Below, in pieces: positions 55,878 to 64,000 of a stretch of DNA of 64,000 nucleotides (the stretch's first letter is position 1; each line of letters begins with the position of its first letter). Below the pieces are notes generated by a model, which searched no databases, was not told the origin of the DNA, and saw only the letters and a list, made by a program, of their open reading frames with translations. A program made the translations under genes and the position numbers. Origin of the DNA: Bradyrhizobium sp. 190 (lineage in GTDB: Bacteria > Pseudomonadota > Alphaproteobacteria > Rhizobiales > Xanthobacteraceae); NCBI RefSeq assembly GCF_023073415.1, contig NZ_JADPJL010000008.1, forward strand, positions 682,001 through 746,000, given 5' to 3'.

Positions 55878-57077
55878 ATGCCCGGTCCGCTCAACGGGGT
55901 TCGTGTCCTCGATTTGACAGGCGTGGTGTCGGGTCCTTTCGCGACCATGTTTCTGGCGGATCAGGGTGCCGACGTTCTGAAGATCGAGCCGATCGGCGGC
56001 GATATCACCCGGCGCAGCCGTGCAACGATCGACAAGGATGGCGAGTTCTCCGCGCTCTTTATCTCTTCAAACCGCGGCAAGCGCTCACTGTCGATCGACG
56101 TCAAGAGCGCGGCCGGCCGTGAGGTGCTCGCCAAGCTGGTCGCGCAGGCGGATGTCCTGGTGCAGAATTTCCGGCCCGGCACCATGGAGCGCCTCGGTCT
56201 CGGTGTCGAAGAGTTGCGCCAACGCCATCCGCGCTTGATCTATGTTTCGATCAGCGGCGTCGGCGACACCGGACCGTATGTGAAGAAGCGCGTCTATGAT
56301 CCAATCATTCAGGGCCTGTCGGGCTTTGCCGATATCCAGTCGCAGCCGGTAACGAACCGTCCGCAGATGATCCGAACCATCGTCTGCGACAAGACTACCG
56401 CCGTGTTCACCGCGCAGGCGGTTGCAGCGGCGCTCTACGCCCGCGAGAAGACAGGGCAGGGCGATCACATTCAGGTCGCCATGCTTGATGCGATGATCTC
56501 GTATCTGTGGCCCGAGGGCATGATGCAATACACGGTGGTGGGCGCGGAAACCACCGCCGCCGATCCTAACGATCGACCGGATCTCGTGTTCAAGACCAGC
56601 GACGGCTACATCACGGCTGGTACCATTTCGGATTCCGAATGGCAGGGGTTTTGCCGGGCCTCGGGCGATCCCGAGCTTGCCAAGGATCCTCGGTTTGCGA
56701 CCCCATCTGCGCGCTCGGTCAACGCCACGGCGCGCATCAACAAGATGGCGGAATATATCGGCCAGCACACCACTGCCGAATGGCTGGAGCGCCTGGACGC
56801 CGCTGACGTGCCTTGCGCACCGATCCTGCGGCGAGGCGAGATCATCCACAATGAACAGGTCGTCGCGCGCGATATCATCGCCGAGTTCGATCAACCGAAG
56901 GTCGGGCGGGTGCGGCAGCCGAAACCGGCCGCACGCTTTGAGATCAATGAGGCCGCGATCGGCGGGCCTGCTCCCCGGGTCGGCGAGCACTCGCGCGATG
57001 TGTTGCGCGAGCTGGGTTACGACGATGGCGCCATCGACAAGATGGTCGCCGAGCGCAGTGTGCGCGTGGCGGTCTAA
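55878..57077 (+). CDS. Family III (CaiB/BaiF) CoA-transferase
   Basis: 399 residues. The N-terminal GPLNGVRVLDLTGVVSGPFATMFLADQGADVLKIEP is the family signature, followed by SSNRGKRSLSIDVKSAAGR and LIYVSISGVGDTGPY. Transfers CoA between carboxylic acids, activating a substrate for degradation. GGGAG precedes the ATG. Confidence 0.94.
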   Translation: MPGPLNGVRVLDLTGVVSGPFATMFLADQGADVLKIEPIGGDITRRSRATIDKDGEFSALFISSNRGKRSLSIDVKSAAGREVLAKLVAQADVLVQNFRPGTMERLGLGVEELRQRHPRLIYVSISGVGDTGPYVKKRVYDPIIQGLSGFADIQSQPVTNRPQMIRTIVCDKTTAVFTAQAVAAALYAREKTGQGDHIQVAMLDAMISYLWPEGMMQYTVVGAETTAADPNDRPDLVFKTSDGYITAGTISDSEWQGFCRASGDPELAKDPRFATPSARSVNATARINKMAEYIGQHTTAEWLERLDAADVPCAPILRRGEIIHNEQVVARDIIAEFDQPKVGRVRQPKPAARFEINEAAIGGPAPRVGEHSRDVLRELGYDDGAIDKMVAERSVRVAV

Positions 57078-57110
57078 CCCCGAAGCCTTCTCGCGCGTGG
57101 CGGACGGTTT

Positions 57111-57788
57111 CTAAACTTTGATCGGCGCCGGCGTGATCGGTACCAATGGGGCATTTGCCGCGATGGCTCGCTGAAAGGCCTCCCGTTTCTTGATGCGTTC
57201 GAGATAGGGTTGCGCGTTGTCGCAAATGCCGACGCCATAGGCGATGGCCCACTCAAGGCAGGTCGTGAGCAGGATGTCAGCGCTGGTGAACCGCTCGCCC
57301 ATCAGGAATTGCCGGCCGTCTGCAAGTGCTACTTCGACATGGCGCAGTTGCTGGCGGAAATACTCGCCGGCCTGGGCAACGACTTCGGGCGCAATACCGT
57401 AGATCGGACCCAGCGCGTCAGCCCGATGACGGCGCATCACGTAAAGGCTGGTTGAATCCAGCTCCGCGACGATAAAGAAACACCACTCCAGCCACGCGGC
57501 ATACTCGCGGGTGGCATCCGGAATCAGCGAGCGTTCCGCCGTGGAATAGGTTCGTGACAGGTAGGCAACGATCGCAGCGCTCTCGCCGATGCAGAAGTCA
57601 CCGTCCTGCAATAGGGGAATTTTCTGGCGCGGATTGAGCTTGGTGTATTCAGCGGTCTTGGTCTCGCCCGTTCGCGGCCCAATCGGCTTTGTCTCATAGG
57701 CCAAGTCCAGTTCGTGCATGGCCCAGTGCGGGCGAATGGTGCGGCTTGTCCCGACGCCCCACAGGGTCAGGTTTGGTGTCGCGTTCAT
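57111..57788 (-). CDS. Glutathione S-transferase
   Basis: 225 residues. N-terminal thioredoxin-like domain (LTLWGVGTSRTIRPHWAMHELDL, KIPLLQDGDFCIGESAAIVAYL with the SAI binding motif) and all-helical C-terminal domain. GGAG precedes the ATG at 57788; the larger frame is unsupported. It is two bases after the SDR stop, same strand, thus coupled. Confidence 0.9.
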   Translation of the reverse strand: MNATPNLTLWGVGTSRTIRPHWAMHELDLAYETKPIGPRTGETKTAEYTKLNPRQKIPLLQDGDFCIGESAAIVAYLSRTYSTAERSLIPDATREYAAWLEWCFFIVAELDSTSLYVMRRHRADALGPIYGIAPEVVAQAGEYFRQQLRHVEVALADGRQFLMGERFTSADILLTTCLEWAIAYGVGICDNAQPYLERIKKREAFQRAIAANAPLVPITPAPIKV

Positions 57789-57789
57789 G

Positions 57790-58533
57790 TTACCACTTCT
57801 CCACGGACGGACGGAGATCGAGCTCGTGGGTCCAGCCGTCTCTGCTTTGCTGGTGGGTAAACCAATAGGCTTCGGCAATGGAAGACGTCTTGGTCAGGCT
57901 ATCTGGGGGAATGTCGCTTGCCTCGATCCCTTTTGCTGCTTTCATGCGCTGGTGAATGGCCTCGCTGTCGACGCCGGCATCGATCAACAGATGCACAACA
58001 TGAATATTCTTCGGCCCCAGTTCGCGCGCCATCGCCTGTGCCACGGCTCGCAGTCCGAACTTCGCCGATGAAAACGCCGCAAACCCCTGGCCGCCACGCA
58101 CACTGGCCGTCGCACCCGTAAAGAAGATGGTGCCGCGTCCGCGCGGCAGCATGACGCGAGCTGCCTCACGTCCGGCCAGGAAGCCGCCGTAGCAGGCCAG
58201 TTCCCAAGCCTTGAAGAACAGCTTCTCGGTTGTCTCCAGCAATGGCTTGTTGACGTTCGATCCGGCATTGTAGAGGCAGACCTCGATCGGCCCGAGCTCT
58301 TTCTCGATCCGCGCGAATATGCCTTGGACCTCTGCTTCCTGACGGGCATCGACGCTGAACGCGTGAATGTTATGTCCCGCAGCCCTCAGCTCGGCCACAA
58401 GCCCCTGCGACTTGGACGCATCACGCCTGCAGATGCAAACCGTATAGCCGCCCTCGGCAAAACGCCGCGCGACCGCCGCCCCAATGGCGTCGCCTGCGCC
58501 CACGAGTATCGCTACGCCGCGGCTCTCCGCCAT
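57790..58533 (-). CDS. SDR-family oxidoreductase
   Basis: 247 residues. AILVGAGDAIGAAVARRFAEGG for nucleotide binding, FTGATASVRGG, AFSSAKFGLRAVAQAMARELGPKN. The catalytic Tyr of the YxxxK motif is replaced by Phe (FSSAKFG). It is strongly similar to the SDR at 60396-61133. First gene of a two-gene unit with the GST, divergent from the acyl-CoA ligase. Confidence 0.9.
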   Translation of the reverse strand: MAESRGVAILVGAGDAIGAAVARRFAEGGYTVCICRRDASKSQGLVAELRAAGHNIHAFSVDARQEAEVQGIFARIEKELGPIEVCLYNAGSNVNKPLLETTEKLFFKAWELACYGGFLAGREAARVMLPRGRGTIFFTGATASVRGGQGFAAFSSAKFGLRAVAQAMARELGPKNIHVVHLLIDAGVDSEAIHQRMKAAKGIEASDIPPDSLTKTSSIAEAYWFTHQQSRDGWTHELDLRPSVEKW

Positions 58534-58769
58534 TCCGCTTCTCCCATTAAGTTCCTATTTGATACTTTAATCGTAACGGTAGGACGGTCCATTGTAAACG
58601 ACGGTTTTCGACAATTATCAGACAATAGTAGGGCAGTTAGGTTGCCCCTTCAGACTGCGTGAAGCAGGATCGATGAATTAGTGATTGACGGGTTCTAAAA
58701 AAGAACGTTAGGTAAGTGGCGAATGTGCCGCGTTGCAAAAGTAGGCATGGTTTGGTCGGGAGGCTAGTC

Positions 58770-60376
58770 GTGGCGGAGCTTTCAGAGGCGATCAATCTCG
58801 ACGAGATTGCTGTCGGCTTGCCGCGCCGCATCCACGAAGTTACGGCAAGACAGGTTGCCAAAGCTCCCGACCGGATCGCTCTGGTCGAAGAAGGGGCATC
58901 CTGGAGCTACGGCGAACTGGATCAGCGTGTCAGCGAATCGCCGCCGTCCTCTCGTCGCTGGGGATCAGGCCGGGCGACCGGATGATCATTGTCAGCGAAA
59001 ACTGTATTGCGCTCGCCGCCTTGCTGCTGGCGGCGAGCCGGCTCGACGCCTGGGCGATCGTCGCCAACCCGCGATTGTCCGCACGCGAGCTGGACCAGAT
59101 TCGCGATCATAGCGGTGCCCGCCGGATGTTTTTCACATCAGGCATTTCGAAGGAGGCCGCGGCTCACGCGTCGCGCTATGGCGCCGAGAACCGGCGCATC
59201 GGCCCACTGCCGGAGCTTGGCGTTGGTCCGCTCAACGAAAGCGCAGCCGTCGAGCCGGTGGAGGCCGATCCCGCAAAACAAGTCGCGGTGCTGATATACA
59301 CCTCGGGAACGACGGGCACCCCGAAGGGCGTGATGCTCTCGCACGATAACCTGCTGATCAGCGCCAAGACTACCGCGCATTTCCGCAGGATGAATCAAGA
59401 CGACAAGATCTATCTCGTGTTGCCGATCTCGCATATCGTCGGCATCTCGCTCCTGATCATGACATTGATGGTCGGCGGTACGGTGCGGATGGTCAGCAAA
59501 TACGATCCTGCCGCGACCGCCAGGGCGATCGCGGAGGAGGGCGTTACCATCCTCAATGGCGTACCCGCCACCTATCAACGCCTGCTGGAATACAAGAGCA
59601 TATCAGGTGTGAAGCAGCTCGCCCGCGGCTCGTTACGCCTGATCGCCGTCGCCGGCGCGCCCCTCGACTTGAATCTGAAATCGCGTGTCGAGAAGGAGTT
59701 CGGCCTTCCGCTGCTCAACGGCTACGGGATCACCGAATGTTCGCCGGGAATATCTGGCGTGCGTTTCGATGCGCCGCGTTCCGACCAGGCGGTCGGCACG
59801 CTGCTGCCGGGAGTAGAAGCCCGGATCAGAACTATCGACGGCATACCACTGTCGAAGGGCGAAGTCGGAGAACTTCACGTTCGTGGACGCAGCGTGATGC
59901 GTGGCTATTATAAGTCCCCCGAGCTGACGGCCAAGGTGATCGACAGCGAGGGCTGGTTCAATACCGGTGATCTCGCGCGCTTCGACGGCGATTGCCTGTA
60001 CATTGTCGGCCGCGCGAAGGAAATGATCATCCGTTCGGGCTTCAACGTATATCCTGCCGAGGTCGAAGCGGTGCTCAGTTCACACAAGGACGTCGTGCAG
60101 TCCGCGGTGGTCGGCCGTGCCGCGGATAGCAATGAGGAGATTGTCGCCTTTGTGCAACTGCTGCCGGGGTCACGCGTGACACCGGAGGAACTGATGAGTT
60201 TCATCCGATTTCAGCTCACCTCATACAAGCGGCCGTCCGAGATCGTCATCCTCGATGCATTGCCGGCCACTTCAACCGGCAAGATACTCAAGCACAAGCT
60301 CGCGGAGTCCTTGCGCAGCGCGGGTAGCGAAACCCCGCCGGCGCAGGCCGCTCCACTTCGCAGACAACAGATCTAA
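58770..60376 (+). pseudogene. Acyl-CoA ligase (AMP-forming) interrupted by a -1 frameshift near 58932
   Basis: The GTG at 58770 with GGGAGG begins an adenylate-forming enzyme (INLDEIAVGLPRRIHEVTARQV...WSYGELDQRVS). After the codons for RVS the family sequence continues only in another frame (IAAVLSSLGIRPGDRMIIVSEN), as if one base were missing. With one base added the protein would be 535 residues. The second frame holds the ATP-binding LIYTSGTTGTPKGVMLSH, GYGITECSPG, GWFNTGDLAR and SGFNVYPAEVE. Either a natural inactivation or a sequencing error; an internal ATG at 58982 could still make a 464-residue N-truncated form. Confidence 0.8.
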
Positions 60377-60395
60377 CCTGACCGGGAGAAAACCC

Positions 60396-61133
60396 TTGCA
60401 AAAGAGAAACGCGACCGTGGCCGTGATCGGTGCTGGTGACTATATCGGCGGTGAGATTGCCAAGAAATTCGCATCCGAGGGCTTCACGGTGTTCGCCGGG
60501 CGCCGCAACGGCGCCAAGCTCGAGCCGCTGGTCAAGGAGATCGAGAAGGCCGGCGGCGAAATTCACGCGCGCTCGCTCGACGCACGCAAGGAAGAGGAAA
60601 TCATTTCCTTCCTTGGCGACGCCGATAAGCACGCGCCGCTGGAGGTGTGCATCTTCAACATCGGCGCCAACGTCAACTTTCCGATTTTGGATACGACCGA
60701 ACGCGTATTCCGCAAGGTCTGGGAGATGGCCTGCTATTCCGGCTTTCTCGCCGGCCGCGAGGCGGCCCGCCTGATGCTGCCCCGCGGCAAAGGCAATATC
60801 TTCTTTACCGGCGCGACAGCGAGCCTCCGCGGCGGATCGGGATATGCTGCCTTCGCCAGCGCGAAGTTCGGCCTGCGGGCTGTTGCACAAGCGACCGCGC
60901 GTGAATTGGGTCCAAAGAACATCCATGTCGCGCATCTCATCATCGATTCCGGCGTCGATACCGAATGGGTGCGGCAGCGGCGGATCGAGGCGCTTGGCCC
61001 GAACGCGCTGGATGATCCCGATCTCTTGATGCCGCCATCGTCGGTCGCAGAATCCTATTGGCTGCTTTATCAGCAGCCAAAAAGCGCCTGGACTTTTGAG
61101 CTGGAGATTCGCCCCTTCGGCGAGAAGTGGTAG
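60396..61133 (+). CDS. SDR-family oxidoreductase, paralog of 57790-58533
   Basis: 245 residues, TTG start with GGGAG before it. AVIGAGDYIGGEIAKKFASEG, FTGATASLRGG and AFASAKFGLRAVAQATARELGPKN nearly copy the other SDR, including Phe in place of the catalytic Tyr. Transcribed after the acyl-CoA ligase. The two SDRs flank that gene on opposite strands. Confidence 0.87.
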   Translation: MQKRNATVAVIGAGDYIGGEIAKKFASEGFTVFAGRRNGAKLEPLVKEIEKAGGEIHARSLDARKEEEIISFLGDADKHAPLEVCIFNIGANVNFPILDTTERVFRKVWEMACYSGFLAGREAARLMLPRGKGNIFFTGATASLRGGSGYAAFASAKFGLRAVAQATARELGPKNIHVAHLIIDSGVDTEWVRQRRIEALGPNALDDPDLLMPPSSVAESYWLLYQQPKSAWTFELEIRPFGEKW

Positions 61134-61179
61134 CGGGCGCGTTCCCAATCCGGAAACCGACCTTTCCAAGGAGCAGATG

Positions 61180-61350
61180 CTGCTCTGGCACATCGACAAG
61201 ACTTTGATCGAGGGTGTCTATAACACTGGACTTGCGCGTCCCATACTGCGCGCGGGCCGCGGCGGAGACTACCTCGAGGTCAGGACCGAAAACATGTTCG
61301 AGATGAAGCGCCCGACCGGCAGCAGCAAACCGGAATTCCACGGCAGCTGA
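61180..61350 (+). CDS. Possible small ORF or gene remnant after the SDR
   Basis: 56 codons from an ATG with AAGGAG only three bases upstream, which is too close for a good site. The frame is open from inside the SDR end. No family recognised; it may be the tail of a lost gene. Confidence 0.2.
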   Translation: MLWHIDKTLIEGVYNTGLARPILRAGRGGDYLEVRTENMFEMKRPTGSSKPEFHGS

Positions 61351-61410
61351 AGCCTGACTTCACAAACCTGACGGGTGACTGAAAAGAGACCACTGCGGAG
61401 TCAGAAGCTA

Positions 61411-62622
61411 TCAAGACCTCGGGCCTCGTCCGTACAAGCCAAGAGCCAGCAGTGAAAACGCGCTCAACACGATGCCCAGCGCCAACATTGCTTCATGCGA
61501 CACCGTGGCGGCGAGCCATACGCCGGTTGCGGCGGTCATCATCTGCCAGAAGCCCAGCAGCGCCGAGGCGGCGCCGGCTTTCTCCCCGAATGGAGAGAGC
61601 GCCCGCGCGGTCGCCAGTGGACTGACAACGCCCATGCCGAGGAGAAATACACACATCGCGCCCAGAAACGGCAAGAAAGTTGGGCTGGTCATCGAGATGA
61701 GCAGGATCGCAACGCTGCTCGCGGCTGTCGCCCACAATCCTGCCCGGATCGGGCCATCGAGCCCATAGCGTGGTGCCAATTTCGTCGCCAGCATACCGGC
61801 GGCGAATACGATAAAGACGGTGCCGGCGAAGAACAGGCCGAGCTGGATCGGCGTGAAGTGCATCGCTTCAATGAATAAGCGTGGCGCAGCCGAAAACATC
61901 GAGAACAAGCCGCCTATGATCAGGCTTGCGGTTGCAGCCGGGATAACGAAACGACGATCGCCAATCAGGCCAGCATAGGTCTTGGCGATGGCGACCGGAT
62001 TGAGTGGAGTGCGGATCGAATGGTGGGTTTCGCCGAGGATGATGCCGTAGGCAATGGCGCCAACTGCGGCAAAGGCCGCGACTAGAGCGAATTCGGAGCG
62101 CCAGCCAAAGCTGTGATCCAGTGCGCCGCCAAGCAGGGGCGAGAAGCCGGGGGCTGCGGACATCACGGTCATGATGAGCGCCAGCGCGCGTGCCAGTGCC
62201 GCCCCGCTGAACATGTCGCGGGCGATGGCGCGAGACAGCACGGACGTCGCGCAAGCGCCTGCAGCCTGCACGACGCGGCCGGCCAAGAGATTAGGTAGGT
62301 CGTTTGCCAAGCCACACCAGACGCTGCCGCCGAAGAACACGGCAAATCCGATCAGGACCGGCCAGCGTCTTCCGTAGCGATCCGAAAGCGGCCCGACCAC
62401 GAGCTGGCCCAACCCAAACACTGCAAGATAGACAGTGATGGCTGATGTAACCGCCGCGCTGGTGACATTCAATGAGACCGCAATTTGTGGCAGCGACGGC
62501 AGCAAGATGTTGGTCGCGAGCGTTCCCATGGCGGCCAGGACGGAAAGGACCGCGATCGGCAGGGCGCTGGAGGTGGCAACGGTCGGCGCCGCGGTCTTGA
62601 TCGTTTCGCACTGGCCAGCCAT
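61411..62622 (-). CDS. MFS transporter, Bcr/CflA type
   Basis: 403 residues, 12 transmembrane helices. GPLSDRYGRRWPVLIGF is the conserved loop 2-3 motif and GRVVQAAGACATSVLSRAIARD the helix 4 motif of Bcr/CflA drug exporters. The ATG at 62622 begins the hydrophobic protein; the frame to 62763 overlaps the thiolase gene. Ribosome site is weak. Probably exports a pathway-related compound or drug. Confidence 0.9.
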   Translation of the reverse strand: MAGQCETIKTAAPTVATSSALPIAVLSVLAAMGTLATNILLPSLPQIAVSLNVTSAAVTSAITVYLAVFGLGQLVVGPLSDRYGRRWPVLIGFAVFFGGSVWCGLANDLPNLLAGRVVQAAGACATSVLSRAIARDMFSGAALARALALIMTVMSAAPGFSPLLGGALDHSFGWRSEFALVAAFAAVGAIAYGIILGETHHSIRTPLNPVAIAKTYAGLIGDRRFVIPAATASLIIGGLFSMFSAAPRLFIEAMHFTPIQLGLFFAGTVFIVFAAGMLATKLAPRYGLDGPIRAGLWATAASSVAILLISMTSPTFLPFLGAMCVFLLGMGVVSPLATARALSPFGEKAGAASALLGFWQMMTAATGVWLAATVSHEAMLALGIVLSAFSLLALGLYGRGPRS

Positions 62623-62713
62623 GGGAACTTTCGTGCTGATAGGGATAGGCGGGTTACAAGACGGCGAGCGACGCGGTTCGCCACTCGCCGAGCCTTTTGC
62701 AGGTTCGCTCGCG

Positions 62714-63913
62714 TTAGCCGCGAACGACGCGCTCGACCGCAATAGCGGTGGCTTCACCGCCACCGATGCATAACGCCGCGACGCCGCGTTTCAGGTTCTG
62801 CGCTTCAAGCGCATGCAACAAAGTCACGATCAGGCGCGCGCCGGTGGCACCGATCGGGTGACCGAGCGCGCAGGCGCCGCCATTGACGTTCAGCTTCTCC
62901 CTGGGGATGCCCAGATCCTTCTGCGCCGCCATCGCCACCACCGCAAAGGCCTCATTGATCTCGAACAGATCGACATCGGCGACGCTCCAGCCGACCTTGT
63001 CCAACAGCTTGCGAATGGCGGGGATCGGCGCGGTGGTGAACCATTGCGGCTCCTGGCTGTGGGTGGCATGACCCTTGATCTCGGCCAGCACCGGAAGCCC
63101 GTCGCGATCGGCGAGCGAGCGTTTTGCGAGAATGAGCGCTGCCGCGCCGTCGGCATTCGCGGAGGAGGCGGCCGGCGTGATGGTGCCGTTAGCGCGGAAC
63201 GCGGCCTTCAGGCCGGGTATCTTGGCGGGATCGACCTTGAGCGGGTGTTCGTCATTGGCGATGATGCGCGGCCCGGCCTTTTCGGTCAGCGTGATCGGCG
63301 CAATCTCGGCCTTGAACGCGCCGCCTTCGACCGCCTTTCGTGCGCGGTTCAGGGTCTCCATCGCGTAGGCGTCCTGGTCCTTGCGGGTGAACTGGTAGGC
63401 TTCCGCGGTGGCCTCGCCGAAGTCGCCCATCGAGCGGCCGGTCTCGTAGGCGTCTTCGAGGCCGTCCATCATCATGTGATCGATGATCCGGTCGTGACCG
63501 GCGCGGTAACCGCCGCGCGCCTTGGCCAGCAGATAGGGCGCATTGCTCATGCTCTCCATGCCGCCGGACAGCACGATCTCGGCGGAGCCTGCATTGATGA
63601 TGTCGTGCGCCAGCATGGTGGCCTTCATGCCGGAGCCGCAGACCTTGTTGATGGTGGTGGCACCGGTGGCGTCCGGCAGTCTGGCGCCGCGGGCGGCCTG
63701 ACGGGCCGGCGCCTGGCCCTGTCCGGCCGGCAACACGTTGCCCATGAACACCTCGTCGATCTTTTCAGGCGCAAGCTTCGCCCGTTCCAGTGCCGCGCCG
63801 ATTACGTGAGAGCCGAGCTTGTGGGCGCTGAACGACGACAGTTCGCCCATGAACCGGCCGAGCGGCGTGCGGGCGGCGGAAAGAATGACGACGGGATCGG
63901 AAGCTGCGACCAT
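62714..63913 (-). CDS. Acetyl-CoA acetyltransferase (thiolase)
   Basis: 399 residues. Nucleophilic Cys92 in NKVCGSGMKA, GGACALGHPIGATGAR with His, and CIGGGEA with the second Cys. Cleaves or forms beta-ketoacyl-CoA; fits the end of a CoA-based degradation route. AGGAGAG precedes the ATG. A perfect palindrome lies about 35 bp upstream. Confidence 0.95.
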   Translation of the reverse strand: MVAASDPVVILSAARTPLGRFMGELSSFSAHKLGSHVIGAALERAKLAPEKIDEVFMGNVLPAGQGQAPARQAARGARLPDATGATTINKVCGSGMKATMLAHDIINAGSAEIVLSGGMESMSNAPYLLAKARGGYRAGHDRIIDHMMMDGLEDAYETGRSMGDFGEATAEAYQFTRKDQDAYAMETLNRARKAVEGGAFKAEIAPITLTEKAGPRIIANDEHPLKVDPAKIPGLKAAFRANGTITPAASSANADGAAALILAKRSLADRDGLPVLAEIKGHATHSQEPQWFTTAPIPAIRKLLDKVGWSVADVDLFEINEAFAVVAMAAQKDLGIPREKLNVNGGACALGHPIGATGARLIVTLLHALEAQNLKRGVAALCIGGGEATAIAVERVVRG

Positions 63914-63941
63914 GGCGAACTCTCCTGTTGATAGAGGTTGT

Positions 63942-63963
63942 TATATGACGATTATCATATAAG
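63942..63963. promoter_or_regulatory. Perfect 8-bp-arm palindrome upstream of the thiolase
   Basis: TTATATGA, six bases, TCATATAA. Minus-strand reading includes TATGAT, a possible -10 box, so repressor binding would block the promoter. Form is typical of TetR-family operators. Confidence 0.55.
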
Positions 63964-64000
63964 ATGGCCGGCATTGCAATGCAATGTTGCCGTGGCCTTC

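Overview
The window looks like chromosomal DNA of a methylotrophic, CO2-fixing alphaproteobacterium of the Bradyrhizobium type. The basis is high GC content, a red-type (form IC) RuBisCO operon of order cbbF-P-T-A-L-S-X with a divergent cbbR, a lanthanide-type methanol dehydrogenase (xoxF) followed by a glutathione-dependent formaldehyde route, and several gene pairs familiar from that genus. The assignment rests on gene content only; no rRNA, tRNA, CRISPR array or intact insertion sequence was seen.

Layout. 1-7174: the 3' part of a TonB-dependent receptor, an AraC-type regulator, then xoxF, xoxG, a 26-codon ORF, flhA and gfa, i.e. methanol to formaldehyde to S-formylglutathione. 7628-10022: an FAH-family enzyme and a Gfo/Idh/MocA oxidoreductase. 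10105-13453 (minus): a compact three-gene unit of a small exported-type peptide ending in Trp-Arg-Asn, a radical SAM/SPASM maturase and a polytopic membrane protein. This is the best candidate for an undescribed system (a cyclophane-type RiPP). 13880-15190: an orphan ABC binding protein. 15406-22598 (minus): acetoacetate decarboxylase, patatin-like lipase, 3-hydroxybutyrate dehydrogenase, then a drug-efflux unit whose MFS pump is fused to a TetR regulator and overlaps a second odd fusion gene. 22638-27261: accessory oxidoreductases and a metallo-hydrolase bracketed by imperfect direct repeats, plus an AraC regulator. 27578-30512: a two-component cluster. 30894-34014: AraC regulator, catalase-like protein with an altered heme-pocket residue, ECF sigma factor.

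34047-43245 holds the complete Calvin-Benson-Bassham operon with its activase. 43285-46009: Lrp/AsnC regulator, alanine dehydrogenase and a second orphan binding protein. 46181-52597: a remnant of a PQQ alcohol dehydrogenase gene, an exported small protein, a molybdenum hydroxylase pair, and a Rieske protein with a second PQQ dehydrogenase. 52754-54899: Lrp and HxlR regulators with small genes. 55140-63913: a probable aromatic or acyl-CoA catabolic cluster (DsbA-like isomerase, CaiB-type CoA transferase, GST, two paralogous SDRs, a frameshifted acyl-CoA ligase, an MFS exporter and a thiolase).

Together xoxF/flhA/gfa can yield reductant and C1 intermediates, and the cbb operon can fix the resulting CO2, the usual autotrophic methylotrophy of this group. 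Many start codons were moved from the longest open frame to an internal start with a better ribosome binding site; each case is stated in the entry.
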